From the NCBI GenBank assembly GCA_042091695.1, contig JBELHA010000005.1, positions 5,768 through 69,767 on the forward strand: 64,000 bases of DNA, in the 5' to 3' direction. How positions within the stretch are numbered: position 1 is the first letter of the stretch; every line of letters starts with the position of its first letter. This DNA comes from Flavicella sp042091695. Its GTDB lineage: Bacteria; Bacteroidota; Bacteroidia; Flavobacteriales; Flavobacteriaceae. The position numbers and the translations under genes are program-made. The notes beneath the pieces were generated by a model. That model searched no databases, was not told where the DNA came from, and worked only from the letters and a program-made list of their open reading frames with translations. Shown here piece after piece: positions 1 to 8,458 of the stretch.

Positions 1-773
1 CCAGTACTAGGTTCAATTGCTACAATTCCACCTCTCTTGCCTTTCATTAAAGCCTCTCCGTATTGTTGCAACTGAGAATCGATTGTTAGCGTCAAATCTT
101 TTCCCGCTGTAGGAAGACTGTCAAAACGTCCCTCTTTAAAGGGACCAATAATTTTATTGAAGTGGTCTCTTTGCATATATTTGTACCCTTTGGTACCTCT
201 TAGGAGTTTTTCGTATTGTTTTTCAACGCCTGTAGTTCCAATCAATTCTCCTGCTTGGTATGCTGGTTTTTTTCGAGCTGTTTCATCATTGACCTCGTTG
301 ACATAGCCTAGCACATTTGCGGCAGAATTTATAGGGTAGTTTCTGAGGTTTTTTTTCTCAATGTAAAACCCTTTGTACTTGTGCATTTTTTCTTGTAAGA
401 TAGCGTAGTCTTCTTTAGACAGGTGTGCCAAGAAGATAGAGGGTAGTCTTGGAGACCAACGTTTGGATTTCTTGTAGCGTTTTAAAAAGGAATTTTTAGA
501 GATATGAATCAAATCACAAAATTCAGTGGTGTCAATAACTTTAACTTCTCTAGGTACAATCATTAGGTTGTACGATTGCTTGTTACTGACGAGTAGTGTT
601 TGATTTCTGTCGTAAACATAGCCTCTCTCTGGGTAATCAAAAATTTTCTTAACGGTTGCGTCCTCCAGTGGTGTACCGTCAGTGTTTGATGCAATTTGTA
701 AAAAGAAGAGCTTGACAATATAAATCAACGCTGCGGATACAATAAAAAAGGAAAGTAAATGGCCGCGCTTCAC
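1..773 (-). CDS. mrdA: Penicillin-binding protein 2 (N-terminal part, runs off left edge)
   Basis: Peptidoglycan transpeptidase of the elongation complex, anchored in the inner membrane and acting in the periplasm. Only the first 257 codons are inside the window. They show a short basic N-terminus, one membrane anchor at about residues 6-27, then the dimerisation/pedestal region with the family motif ERGYVYDRN near residue 50 and a TGVEKQYE segment near residue 192. The Ser-x-x-Lys catalytic domain lies beyond the edge. I place the start at a GTG 19 bases after the mreD stop because no ATG is available there and the N-terminus then matches the usual cytoplasmic stub plus anchor. It is the last visible gene of mreB-mreC-mreD-PBP2. 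Seen: reading frame and motifs; known: PBP2 works with MreBCD in lateral wall growth. Confidence 0.93.
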   Translation of the reverse strand, partial: MKRGHLLSFFIVSAALIYIVKLFFLQIASNTDGTPLEDATVKKIFDYPERGYVYDRNQTLLVSNKQSYNLMIVPREVKVIDTTEFCDLIHISKNSFLKRYKKSKRWSPRLPSIFLAHLSKEDYAILQEKMHKYKGFYIEKKNLRNYPINSAANVLGYVNEVNDETARKKPAYQAGELIGTTGVEKQYEKLLRGTKGYKYMQRDHFNKIIGPFKEGRFDSLPTAGKDLTLTIDSQLQQYGEALMKGKRGGIVAIEPST

Positions 774-792
774 GAGATTTTACGAATTAAAA

Positions 793-1302
793 TTAGTTTT
801 TAGGATTGCTTAAAAAAGACAGTGTTAAGATACTCAAAACAATTGTAAAAATACTTGTGTAGAACGATTTACGGATAATTATTTCAATCAGGTCCCAATT
901 CCAATATTCCAAGCTAAATACAATAAAGTGGTGTGTCAATGTCAGCAATGTCACAAAAATTGCTACTTTAAGAATAGGTTCATTTTTGATGTTGAATGTC
1001 TGATAGTCTAGTTCTTGTTTGTTGAAAATTAAGTGTAATATTTTCAATCTCATAAAGCCAATCGCCAATGAGGCTGCAGCATTGATTCCTCCTGAATTAG
1101 AAAAAAAATCAATACTCAAACCGAGCAGGAATACTAATAATAAATAATTTCCGCGTTTTAGTTTTGTTGGATAGGTAAAGATAAAGACAATGTAAATCAT
1201 TGGGTTTAAATAGCCATAAAGATTGATGTGATTGGCAATCAATACCTGAATGAGTACCAATACAAAAAATCGTATATAAATATTTAAGATCTCTCTATTC
1301 AT
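793..1302 (-). CDS. mreD: Rod shape-determining protein MreD
   Basis: Small polytopic inner-membrane protein of the elongasome, 169 residues, with about five hydrophobic segments and little else. I chose the ATG at 1302 (MNREILN) over an upstream in-frame ATG at 1335. It overlaps the mreC stop by eight bases, the usual translational coupling, whereas the longer form adds a basic, non-conserved lead. MreD sequences are poorly conserved, so the assignment rests on size, membrane profile and position between mreC and PBP2. No regulatory signal of its own is visible; it should be transcribed with mreB. Confidence 0.9.
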   Translation of the reverse strand: MNREILNIYIRFFVLVLIQVLIANHINLYGYLNPMIYIVFIFTYPTKLKRGNYLLLVFLLGLSIDFFSNSGGINAAASLAIGFMRLKILHLIFNKQELDYQTFNIKNEPILKVAIFVTLLTLTHHFIVFSLEYWNWDLIEIIIRKSFYTSIFTIVLSILTLSFLSNPKN

Positions 1303-2161
1303 TGTTTTGAAGGGTGTAAATTTCTTCTTTGTCAAAGGATTTTATGACTTTGACATAACCTATATTGCTCATGTCTGTTGCTAAGCCTACAGCAATATGA
1401 GTATATTTTTTCTTTGTAACCTCTAATTCCTGGACTGTTCCTATCAAGATGTTTTCCGGAAATATGATGGATTTACCACCTGTTACGATACTGTCTCCTA
1501 TTGTTATTTTTGCTTGTCTTTGCATGTCGATAAGTTGTACCGTTTTGTAGTCCAAGCCATCCCAAGAAAGCGTTCCGAAATAAAAGTTTTTTTTCAGTTT
1601 CGCGTTGAGCCTTGTGTTGCTATGGAGTACACTTATTACAGTGGCGTAGTTTTTAGATACATTGTTGACGATTCCAACAATTCCATTGCTACTAATGACT
1701 CCCATGTCTATTGCAATCCCATCAATGCTGCCTTTGTCAATGGTTAAGATGTTGTTTCTTCTTGCGTAATTATTAGAAATTACTTTGGCAGAAACATAGT
1801 GGTGTTTTCGGGTCAAACTATCTTTGAGAATATTTTGTAAGCTATCCTTCAAGTTGTAACTCAAGGAGTCTGTCACATTATTTTTCTCACTGAAGTGCCT
1901 CGGTATTTTTTCGAAAGCCAATCTATTGCGAAGTCTTGTATTTTCTTCGGCTAATTTTTCATTCTCAATACGCAAGGCATAGAAAGAAGAGAGGTTATGC
2001 ATTCTTTCGTAGAGGTTTCCTGTAATTTCATTTGCGGAATTTACAAACTGACTTTTATGATAGGAATGTGATTGTACTGTAAAGAGAATTGCAAGTGCTT
2101 CTAAGCTTATAAAAAGCAAAAAATATCTGTTTTTTTTTATAAAATTAGAAAACTTTTGCAT
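1295..2161 (-). CDS. mreC: Rod shape-determining protein MreC
   Basis: Periplasmic scaffold of the elongasome that links MreB and MreD to PBP2. The 288-residue protein has one N-terminal membrane anchor at about residues 12-30, a coiled-coil stretch at about 60-85, and the MreC beta-rich domain from about 120 to the end, including the family-typical segments IDKGSIDGI and GVISSNGIVGIV. Length is normal for the family. It starts 29 bases after mreB and overlaps mreD by eight bases, so the three genes form one operon. Identification is by domain order and context; both agree. Confidence 0.95.
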   Translation of the reverse strand: MQKFSNFIKKNRYFLLFISLEALAILFTVQSHSYHKSQFVNSANEITGNLYERMHNLSSFYALRIENEKLAEENTRLRNRLAFEKIPRHFSEKNNVTDSLSYNLKDSLQNILKDSLTRKHHYVSAKVISNNYARRNNILTIDKGSIDGIAIDMGVISSNGIVGIVNNVSKNYATVISVLHSNTRLNAKLKKNFYFGTLSWDGLDYKTVQLIDMQRQAKITIGDSIVTGGKSIIFPENILIGTVQELEVTKKKYTHIAVGLATDMSNIGYVKVIKSFDKEEIYTLQNNE

Positions 2162-2190
2162 TCAGGAATTTAGATATATCTGTGTTGTTT

Positions 2191-3219
2191 TTATTTCAGC
2201 AATACGCTCTTGTACTCTTCAATTTTTTTCAATGCGATACCAGTACCCCTCACGACTGCTCTTAATGGATCTTCTGCAATGTAGACAGGTAAATCTGTTT
2301 TCTTAGAAAGACGTTTGTCAAGACCTCTAAGCATAGAACCTCCTCCTGCAAGATAGATTCCAGTATTGTAGATGTCTGCGGCCAATTCTGGAGGTGTTTT
2401 GGAAAGCGTTTCCATCACAGCATCTTCTATACGCAATATAGATTTGTCTAAGGCTTTTGCAATTTCTCTATGAGATACTTGTACTTGTTTTGGTTTTCCA
2501 CTCAATAAATCTCTTCCTTGCACCAACATATCGTCTGGTGGTGTTTCAAGATCTTCTGTGGCAGAGCCTATTTGTATTTTTATTTTTTCAGCGGTTGTTT
2601 CTCCAACAAACAAGTTGTGTTGGGTGCGCATATAGTACATAATGTCATTGGTAAACAAATCACCGGCTACTTTGACAGATTTGTCACATACGATTCCTCC
2701 GAGAGATATAACAGCAATCTCAGTGGTTCCTCCACCTATGTCAATGATCATGTTTCCTTTGGCTTGCATGATGTCAATACCTACACCAATAGCTGCGGCC
2801 ATTGGTTCGAATATTAGATAAATTTCTTTTGCATTCATATGCATTGCAGAATCTCGGACGGCTCTTTTTTCTACCTCTGTAATTCCAGAAGGGATACAGA
2901 TAACCATTCTAAGTGCAGGTGAGAAAAAACGTTTTTTAATCGAAGGAATATTTCTAATAAACTCTTTGATCATTCCTTCAGAGGCCTCAAAATCTGCAAT
3001 AACACCGTCCTTAAGTGGGCGGATTGTTTTGATGTTCTCATGGGTTTTACCTTGCATCATATTGGCTTTATGCCCTGTTGCAATGATTTTTTTATTTGCC
3101 CTATCAATAGCTACAATAGAAGGAGAGTCGACTACGACTTTTCCATTGTGGATAATTAACGTATTGGCGGTTCCCAAATCAATAGCAACATCTTCGATCA
3201 TGAAGTCAAAAAAACCCAT
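2191..3219 (-). CDS. mreB: Rod shape-determining protein MreB
   Basis: Bacterial actin that forms membrane-associated filaments steering lateral wall synthesis. The 342 residues show the actin-fold nucleotide site in order: phosphate-1 loop DLGTANT at 14-20, phosphate-2 loop IDIGGGTTE at 159-167, and the adenosine motif AGGGS at 291-295. An amphipathic N-terminus (MGFFDFM) fits membrane binding. It is the first gene of the mreBCD-PBP2 operon. A hairpin just upstream (3250-3279) probably ends purH transcription, so mreB is likely transcribed from its own promoter in the 75-base gap, although no clean promoter pair is visible there. Confidence 0.97.
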   Translation of the reverse strand: MGFFDFMIEDVAIDLGTANTLIIHNGKVVVDSPSIVAIDRANKKIIATGHKANMMQGKTHENIKTIRPLKDGVIADFEASEGMIKEFIRNIPSIKKRFFSPALRMVICIPSGITEVEKRAVRDSAMHMNAKEIYLIFEPMAAAIGVGIDIMQAKGNMIIDIGGGTTEIAVISLGGIVCDKSVKVAGDLFTNDIMYYMRTQHNLFVGETTAEKIKIQIGSATEDLETPPDDMLVQGRDLLSGKPKQVQVSHREIAKALDKSILRIEDAVMETLSKTPPELAADIYNTGIYLAGGGSMLRGLDKRLSKKTDLPVYIAEDPLRAVVRGTGIALKKIEEYKSVLLK

Positions 3220-3249
3220 ATTTTTTGTAAGGTATATAGTTAATAAGAA

Positions 3250-3279
3250 AGGGCATGCGTTCTTAAAAGTGCATACCCT
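3250..3279 (-). terminator. Probable intrinsic terminator of purH
   Basis: An imperfect dyad (AGGGCATGC at 3250-3258 pairing with GCATACCCT at 3271-3279, one mismatch) follows the purH stop on the minus strand and is trailed by a T-rich stretch on that strand. It lies between purH and mreB. The loop is long and the T tract broken, so it may be weak. Confidence 0.45.
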
Positions 3280-3294
3280 TCAAATGTACTAAAA

Positions 3295-4313
3295 TTAATG
3301 CTTAAAATGACGTGTTCCTGTAAAAACCATTCCAATATTATTATCATTACAATAATCGATTGATAATTGATCTTTTATAGAGCCTCCTGGTTGGATAACT
3401 GCTTCTATTCCTGCATTACCTGCAATTTCAACACAGTCGGGAAACGGGAAGAAAGCATCACTTGCCATGACAGCTCCTTTGAGGTCAAAGTTAAAAGTTG
3501 TTGCTTTCGCAATTGCTTGCTCTAATGCATCTACACGAGATGTTTGTCCTGTTCCACCTGCACACAATTGTTTGTTTTTTACCAATATAATTGTGTTTGA
3601 TTTGGTATGCTTACATATTTTAGAAGCAAATAATAAATCATCTATTTCGGCTTCAGAAACAACTCTGTCTGTAACATTTTTTAAACCCTCTTTGTTGTCT
3701 GTGACTGTATTCGGATCTTGTGCCAACACTCCATTCAATGCGGTTCTGTAACTTACGTTAGGAAGTTCTACATCTTTTTGTGCAAGTAGTATTCTGTTTT
3801 TCTTTCCTTTCAAAATTTCTAAAGCAGCATCAGTGTATGCTGGGGCAATTACTACTTCACAAAACAATTTGTGAATTTCAGTTGCTGTTGCTTCGTCAAT
3901 GGTTGTATTAGCTATCAAAACTCCTCCAAAGGCTGAAGTAGGATCTCCTGCTAATGCGTCTTTGTAAGCCGTTGCCAACGTGTCTCTTTGCGCGAAACCA
4001 CATGCGTTGTTGTGTTTTANNNNNNNNNNNNNNNNNNNNNNNNNNNNNNNNNNNNNNNNNNNNNNNNNNNNNNNNNNNNNNNNNNNNNNNNNNNNNNNNN
4101 NNNNNNNNNNNNNNNNNNNCCAAGAATAGAAGGATAGGATGTCAAATCCTCAACACGAACTACGTCATATCCTAAATCTTTGATAAACGTTTCTGTACCT
4201 CCTGTGGTATAAATAGTGATTCCTAATTCATTGAATTTTTTGATGATTGGTTCTAAACCATCTTTGTGAAATACAGAAATTAAGGCAGATTTTGCTCTTT
4301 TGCTAGTGCTCAT
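3295..4313 (-). CDS. purH: AICAR transformylase/IMP cyclohydrolase PurH, interrupted by assembly gap
   Basis: Bifunctional enzyme for the last two steps of IMP synthesis. The first 64 codons carry the IMP cyclohydrolase start (SALISVFHKDGL and the TTGGTE region). After the gap, about 240 codons carry the transformylase domain, including the catalytic-region motif KHNNACGFA just after the Ns, then DPTSAFGG, and FFPFPDCVE and QPGGSI near the end. Family length is about 510 residues and about 305 are visible, so roughly 200 residues are hidden. The 100-N run does not preserve frame (1019 bases in total), so it is a placeholder and not evidence of a pseudogene. The start at 4313 is chosen because the longer frame adds an unrelated lead and because a good promoter (4340-4370) lies just upstream. 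Confidence 0.93.
4020..4119. other. Assembly gap (100 N)
   Basis: Exactly 100 unknown bases, the conventional length for a gap of unknown size. It falls inside purH. Reading frames on its two sides are not in register across 100 bases, and protein length suggests about 600 real bases are missing. Confidence 0.99.
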
Positions 4314-4339
4314 GATATTTTTTTGAGTGAAATTTTCGC

Positions 4340-4370
4340 CAAAGTTAATCATTATGAAAGGCTTTCACAA
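4340..4370 (-). promoter_or_regulatory. Promoter of purH
   Basis: On the minus strand, TTG (4370-4368) is followed after 20 bases by TAACTTTG (4347-4340), matching the Bacteroidota sigma-A pattern TTG/TAnnTTTG. It lies 26 bases upstream of the chosen purH start. Confidence 0.6.
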
Positions 4371-4584
4371 CATAATTTTAACGATATTTTAACTCTTTTT
4401 TACTGCCTATAATGTGTGGTATAAGGCGCAATTTATCTGTGTTTTAGCAGCCAATATTTTCGTATATGCTGTTTGTTTTCGTCATGCAGTGTTGGTACCT
4501 CCATTGTATTCAGTTTCCTGTCTTTTTTTGTAAAGCATCTTTTGATATATATTGTCATAATTTGTTTGCAGTCTTTTACATATG

Positions 4585-4622
4585 GATAAAAAAAAGACGC
4601 TTTTTTTATAAAAGCGTCTTTA
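4585..4622 (-). terminator. Intrinsic terminator of groES-groEL
   Basis: Perfect 8-base dyad AAAGACGC/GCGTCTTT (4593-4600 and 4614-4621) followed on the minus strand by a run of T. It lies about 20 bases past the groEL stop. The 270 bases beyond it, up to the purH leader, show no gene or further structure. Confidence 0.85.
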
Positions 4623-4642
4623 ATATAGTGTCAGTTAAATGT

Positions 4643-6286
4643 TTACATCATTCCTGGCATACCTCCTCCCATTGGTGGGTGGGCATGATCAGCACCTGCT
4701 CCTGCATCTGATTTGATGTCAGATACGGTACATGCTGTAGTCAAAATCATTCCTGCAACAGAAGCTGCATTTTCAATTGCAATTCTAGTTACTTTAGTAG
4801 GGTCAATAATTCCTGCAGATAGCATTTGAACATATGCTCCTGTTTTTGCGTTGAAACCAAAGTCTCCTTTTCCTTCCAGTACTTTAGAAACTACTACAGA
4901 ACCTTCTCCTCCTGCATTTTCTACAATTTGTCTCAATGGCTCTTCAATAGCTCTGTTTAAGATATTGATACCTGTAATTTCATCGCTGTTTTCACCAGAT
5001 AAGTTGGCTAGTTCTGATTTTGCTCTTACAAGTGCAACCCCTCCTCCTGCGACGATACCTTCTTCAACTGCAGCTCTGGTTGCATGCAAAGCGTCATCTA
5101 CACGGTCTTTCTTTTCTTTCATTTCTATTTCACTGGCTGCACCTACGTACAACACAGCAACACCTCCAGCTAATTTAGCCAAACGTTCCTGTAGTTTTTC
5201 TTTGTCGTAGTCAGAAGTAGTACTTTCGATTTGAGACTTGATTTGTCCAACACGTGCATTGATTGCATCGTTTTCACCAGCTCCGTTCACAATAGTAGTA
5301 TTGTCTTTGTCGATGGTTACTCTTTCAGCAGTTCCCAACATTTCAACAGTAGTACTTTCCAAGGTAAGACCTCTTTCCTCAGAGATTACAGTTCCACCTG
5401 TCAAGATAGCGATGTCTTCCAACATAGCTTTTCTACGGTCTCCAAATCCAGGAGCTTTCACTGCTGCAATTTTTAAGGCACCTCTCAATTTATTCATTAC
5501 TAAGGTTGCCAATGCTTCTCCATCTACATCTTCAGCAATAATAACCAATGGTTTTCCTGATTGAGAAATTGGTTCTAATACAGGTAATAGTTCTTTTAAA
5601 GAAGATATTTTCTTTTCAAACAATAGGATATAAGGGTTTTCTAGATCCGCCAACATCTTTTCAGTATTGGTTACAAAGTACGGAGAAAGGTATCCTCTGT
5701 CAAATTGCATACCTTCCACGATGTTTACATAGGTATCTCTTCCTTTTGCTTCCTCTACAGTGATTACTCCTTCTTTTCCAACTTTTCCAAAAGCTTCAGA
5801 AATCAAATCTCCAATAGTTTCGTCATTGTTAGCAGAGATAGAAGCCACTTGTTTGATTTTGTCAGATGCATTGCCTACAACTTCTGATTGCTTTTGCAAG
5901 TTACTTACGATTGAAGATACGGCTTTGTCGATTCCTTTTTTAATGTCTAGTGGGTTTGCTCCGGCTGCAACGTTTTTCAATCCTTCGTTTACAATAGCTT
6001 GTGCTAAAACAGTAGCGGTAGTAGTTCCATCTCCTGCTAAGTCGTTTGTTTTTGAAGCGACTTCCTTTACCATTTGTGCTCCCATGTTTTCGATTGCGTC
6101 TTCTAACTCAATCTCTTTGGCTACACTTACACCATCTTTAGTGATTACAGGTCCTCCGAAAGATCGTTCAAGAACAACATTTCTACCTTTAGGTCCTAGG
6201 GTTACTTTTACAGCATTTGCCAATGCATCGACACCGCGTTTCAATCCGTTGCGAGCATCGATATCAAATTTAATTTCTTTTGCCAT
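4643..6286 (-). CDS. groL: Chaperonin GroEL
   Basis: 60-kDa chaperonin that folds cytosolic proteins in an ATP-driven double ring with GroES. The 547 residues are full length. Visible are the N-terminal KFDIDARNGLKRGVDALANA region, the nucleotide-binding LGPKGRNVVLE, the ATP-site motif GDGTTTATVLAQ near residue 85, and the flexible Gly-Met-rich tail MGGGMPGMM. It follows groES after 65 bases and is closed by a strong terminator. No CIRCE-type repeat was seen upstream of groES. This is the only groEL in the window. Confidence 0.99.
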   Translation of the reverse strand: MAKEIKFDIDARNGLKRGVDALANAVKVTLGPKGRNVVLERSFGGPVITKDGVSVAKEIELEDAIENMGAQMVKEVASKTNDLAGDGTTTATVLAQAIVNEGLKNVAAGANPLDIKKGIDKAVSSIVSNLQKQSEVVGNASDKIKQVASISANNDETIGDLISEAFGKVGKEGVITVEEAKGRDTYVNIVEGMQFDRGYLSPYFVTNTEKMLADLENPYILLFEKKISSLKELLPVLEPISQSGKPLVIIAEDVDGEALATLVMNKLRGALKIAAVKAPGFGDRRKAMLEDIAILTGGTVISEERGLTLESTTVEMLGTAERVTIDKDNTTIVNGAGENDAINARVGQIKSQIESTTSDYDKEKLQERLAKLAGGVAVLYVGAASEIEMKEKKDRVDDALHATRAAVEEGIVAGGGVALVRAKSELANLSGENSDEITGINILNRAIEEPLRQIVENAGGEGSVVVSKVLEGKGDFGFNAKTGAYVQMLSAGIIDPTKVTRIAIENAASVAGMILTTACTVSDIKSDAGAGADHAHPPMGGGMPGMM

Positions 6287-6351
6287 TATTTTGTGTTTTT
6301 TTATGAAAGTCTATGACTTTATCTGTTTGTTTTTTCTGGTTTTAAGAGAGG

Positions 6352-6630
6352 TTATACAATTGCAAAAATATCACTTTCTCTCATGATAAGGTAGTCTTTA
6401 CCTTCTAGTTTTAATTCTGTACCTGCATATTTACCATACAACACGGTGTCTCCAACCTGTACTGTTAATGTTTCATCTTTGGTTCCGTTTCCAACAGCTA
6501 CTACAGTTCCTTTCGAAGGTTTTTCTTTTGCAGAATCAGGAATGATCAATCCTGAAGCTGTTGTAGTTTCAGCAGCTATAGGTTCTATAACGACTCTGTC
6601 TGCAAGTGGTTTTATGTTTAATGTACTCAT
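6352..6630 (-). CDS. groES: Co-chaperonin GroES
   Basis: Heptameric lid of the GroEL chamber. The 92-residue protein has the expected beta-barrel with the family N-terminus (KPLADRVVIEP), a mobile loop near residues 20-35 containing the hydrophobic SGLIIPD, and the C-terminal YLIMRESDIFAIV. First gene of a two-gene operon with groEL. The 140 bases upstream hold the secG terminator and an AT-rich stretch that should contain the promoter, but no heat-shock operator was recognised. Confidence 0.99.
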   Translation of the reverse strand: MSTLNIKPLADRVVIEPIAAETTTASGLIIPDSAKEKPSKGTVVAVGNGTKDETLTVQVGDTVLYGKYAGTELKLEGKDYLIMRESDIFAIV

Positions 6631-6706
6631 ACGATATATATAATAAGGTTAATTACTGTTCTTAAGTTATCTAATTATATGCCAATTTAAATTTTCTGAC
6701 ATTATG

Positions 6707-6743
6707 GTAAAAAAAATGCCAAGCTGTCATTTAGCTCGGCATT
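6707..6743 (-). terminator. Intrinsic terminator of secG
   Basis: Ten-base stem with one wobble (ATGCCAAGCT 6716-6725 with AGCTCGGCAT 6733-6742), followed on the minus strand by eight T. It separates secG from groES-groEL. Confidence 0.85.
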
Positions 6744-6771
6744 TATACTGTCAATAATAAATTATTGTAGG

Positions 6772-7125
6772 TTATTCAGCAGCTTCTTCTGTAGTTTCTT
6801 CTTGAATTACTGGAAGTTGTGCTGGAGCTTCTTCTTCAACGATTCTATCGTTCAAAGTATTTTCTATTTGAGAATCTTGATTATTGTCGCCTGTTCTTGG
6901 GATGGCAAAGTTAGAAAGTAAAATCAATGCAATCATTGCGATTGCTAAAGTCCATGTACTTTTATCTAAAAAGTTGTTGGTGTTTTGAACGCCTCCCATT
7001 GATTGAGATCCGCCACCACCAAATGAAGAAGAAAGTCCTCCACCTTTAGGATTTTGAACCATGATGATTAATACCAGCAATACTGCTATGATAAGGATTA
7101 ATAGTAAAAAGATTGTATAGGTCAT
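6772..7125 (-). CDS. secG: Preprotein translocase subunit SecG
   Basis: Accessory subunit of the SecYEG channel in the inner membrane. The 117 residues have the SecG pattern: a first membrane helix at 2-22 (TIFLLLILIIAVLLVLIIMV), the conserved PKGGGLSSSFGGGGSQ loop at about 26-42, a second helix at about 57-74, and an acidic C-terminal tail typical of Bacteroidota members. It begins only three bases after the upstream TPR gene and ends at a strong terminator, so it is the last gene of the sigma54 activator-lptE-TPR-secG run. Confidence 0.96.
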   Translation of the reverse strand: MTYTIFLLLILIIAVLLVLIIMVQNPKGGGLSSSFGGGGSQSMGGVQNTNNFLDKSTWTLAIAMIALILLSNFAIPRTGDNNQDSQIENTLNDRIVEEEAPAQLPVIQEETTEEAAE

Positions 7126-7128
7126 GAT

Positions 7129-7836
7129 TTATTTATTTTTTAAGTATTCTATTTTCTTTATTTGGTCTGCAAAGTAACCACTTTTTTCTGGATATTTCAA
7201 AATTAAAATATCATATGCTTTAATTGCACTATTGTACTTTTTTTGTTCCAGGTATACCTTAGCCAAAGTTTCTGTCATGAGTCCTGTTTTATCGGTGACT
7301 ATATCTTTAGCTTTAGCAGGTTTACCTTCTTTTTTTATTCGACTTATGCTTGGGTTCAACTCAATGAATCGATCGATAAGATCGTTGTTTTGTAAGTTTT
7401 TTGAAGGTGTAGCTTTTTTTTCCTTTCGAACAATGGGCTTGACTGTTGCTAGTTGAAGCCACTCGGAAAAAGAATGTGATTCTTCAATATTGAAATCGAA
7501 GGGTTTTCCTATATTGAGTTCCTTTTCGATTTGTGCATCAGTCGTTAGTTTCTTTTGTTTTTTTTGAAGAGCTAAAATCGAGTTTTCTTCGAGTTCTATT
7601 TTTTTAAACCCTGTGATATAGTAGAACAAGATTGTTCTATCAAGAGTCATTGCGGCAGTCTCTTTAAGTACTTTGTTGTACTTGTAGCTTTCGTTTTCTT
7701 TAAGTCCTTTTAGGTATAGTACTTTTGCAGCTTGAAAATAGGGATGCTTTTGCGTTACTTTCTCTAGCTCCATCAAAGTAGGTTGAGAGCAAGGAACTGG
7801 ATTTTTTAGAAGTGATATAAAGCGATCTCTATTCAT
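7129..7836 (-). CDS. TPR-like protein of unknown function upstream of secG
   Basis: A 235-residue soluble protein. No signal peptide or membrane segment is seen. The N-terminus (RDRFISLLKNP) looks helical. The C-terminal 50 residues form one clear tetratricopeptide-like repeat (LAKVYLEQKKYNSAIKAYDIL followed by a second partial helix pair); the middle is charged and probably disordered (about 120-180). It lies between lptE and secG with small gaps, an arrangement I recall as common in flavobacteria. That suggests, but does not prove, a link to envelope biogenesis. Function unknown. Confidence 0.85.
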   Translation of the reverse strand: MNRDRFISLLKNPVPCSQPTLMELEKVTQKHPYFQAAKVLYLKGLKENESYKYNKVLKETAAMTLDRTILFYYITGFKKIELEENSILALQKKQKKLTTDAQIEKELNIGKPFDFNIEESHSFSEWLQLATVKPIVRKEKKATPSKNLQNNDLIDRFIELNPSISRIKKEGKPAKAKDIVTDKTGLMTETLAKVYLEQKKYNSAIKAYDILILKYPEKSGYFADQIKKIEYLKNK

Positions 7837-7860
7837 GATTTGTAAGTATTTGCTGCGATA

Positions 7861-8376
7861 TTACCAATCTGCGACGGATGCGTTGAAGATATCTTGTGTT
7901 ATTCTTTCGAATATTTCCTCTAATGCACTGTCTAATAAGGAGCCAGTAAGTTGTTGTGTGGCTTCAAAATCGTAAAAATGACTAAAGCTTTTTTCGAAGT
8001 TCTTTTTTTCATCTAGTGTATTATAGTAGCGAACATTGACGATAATTGTCAATCTACTCTGTGCTGCTTTTTGATCCGAGGTAGCGGTCATAGGAGTGAT
8101 TCGGTACCCGCTTATTTCCCCATCAAACAAAAGATCTCCATTGGAAGTAACAAGACTCAAATTAGTTTGTCTTAAAAACAAGTCTTGAAGGGATTGCGTG
8201 AAATTTTGACTTAAGCCAGGCTCAACCAACTCAGCGCTGTTTGGGAAATAGTTGATTTGTATTGTTTTTGCATTTCCCGTGTCTCCTCCTGTAAAAGAAT
8301 AGATACCACAACTTAATGTTATGAAAAGCAAACATAAGGTGATTGCAAAGTTGAGTGTTGTTATTCTTAGATTCAT
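7861..8376 (-). CDS. lptE: LptE-family outer-membrane lipoprotein
   Basis: Predicted plug/assembly partner of LptD in lipopolysaccharide transport to the outer membrane. The 171 residues start with a lipoprotein signal (hydrophobic 8-21, lipobox TLSC with Cys23), followed by GIYSFTGG. The remaining sequence is the alpha-beta LptE fold with the pattern IQINYFPN and a DLLFDGEISGYRI strand region. The Bacteroidota family is divergent from the proteobacterial one, so the name rests on this pattern and on the conserved neighbourhood next to the sigma54 activator and secG. lptD is not in the window. Confidence 0.85.
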   Translation of the reverse strand: MNLRITTLNFAITLCLLFITLSCGIYSFTGGDTGNAKTIQINYFPNSAELVEPGLSQNFTQSLQDLFLRQTNLSLVTSNGDLLFDGEISGYRITPMTATSDQKAAQSRLTIIVNVRYYNTLDEKKNFEKSFSHFYDFEATQQLTGSLLDSALEEIFERITQDIFNASVADW

Positions 8377-8458
8377 TAGTTTTTTTGTTCTGTCGTATGA
8401 TAGTTACAAAGAAACAATTTAAGATTGGAAATATCAATAGGTAGTACTTTCTGTTTTT

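Noticed and set aside
3250..3290. Promoter for mreB at CAAATGTA (3281-3288)
   Set aside because: The TTG element is absent at 17-23 bases, and the box lies inside the probable purH terminator region.
5760..6386. Long plus-strand open frame (208 codons) antisense to groEL
   Set aside because: Mirrors the groEL codon pattern; composition is low-complexity Ser/Pro/Ala and no family is recognisable. It is a shadow of a real gene.
6631..6710. TTGGCA-like sequence upstream of groES that recalls a sigma54 -24/-12 site
   Set aside because: The -12 GC dinucleotide is missing at the required spacing, so the match is not convincing despite a sigma54 activator gene nearby.
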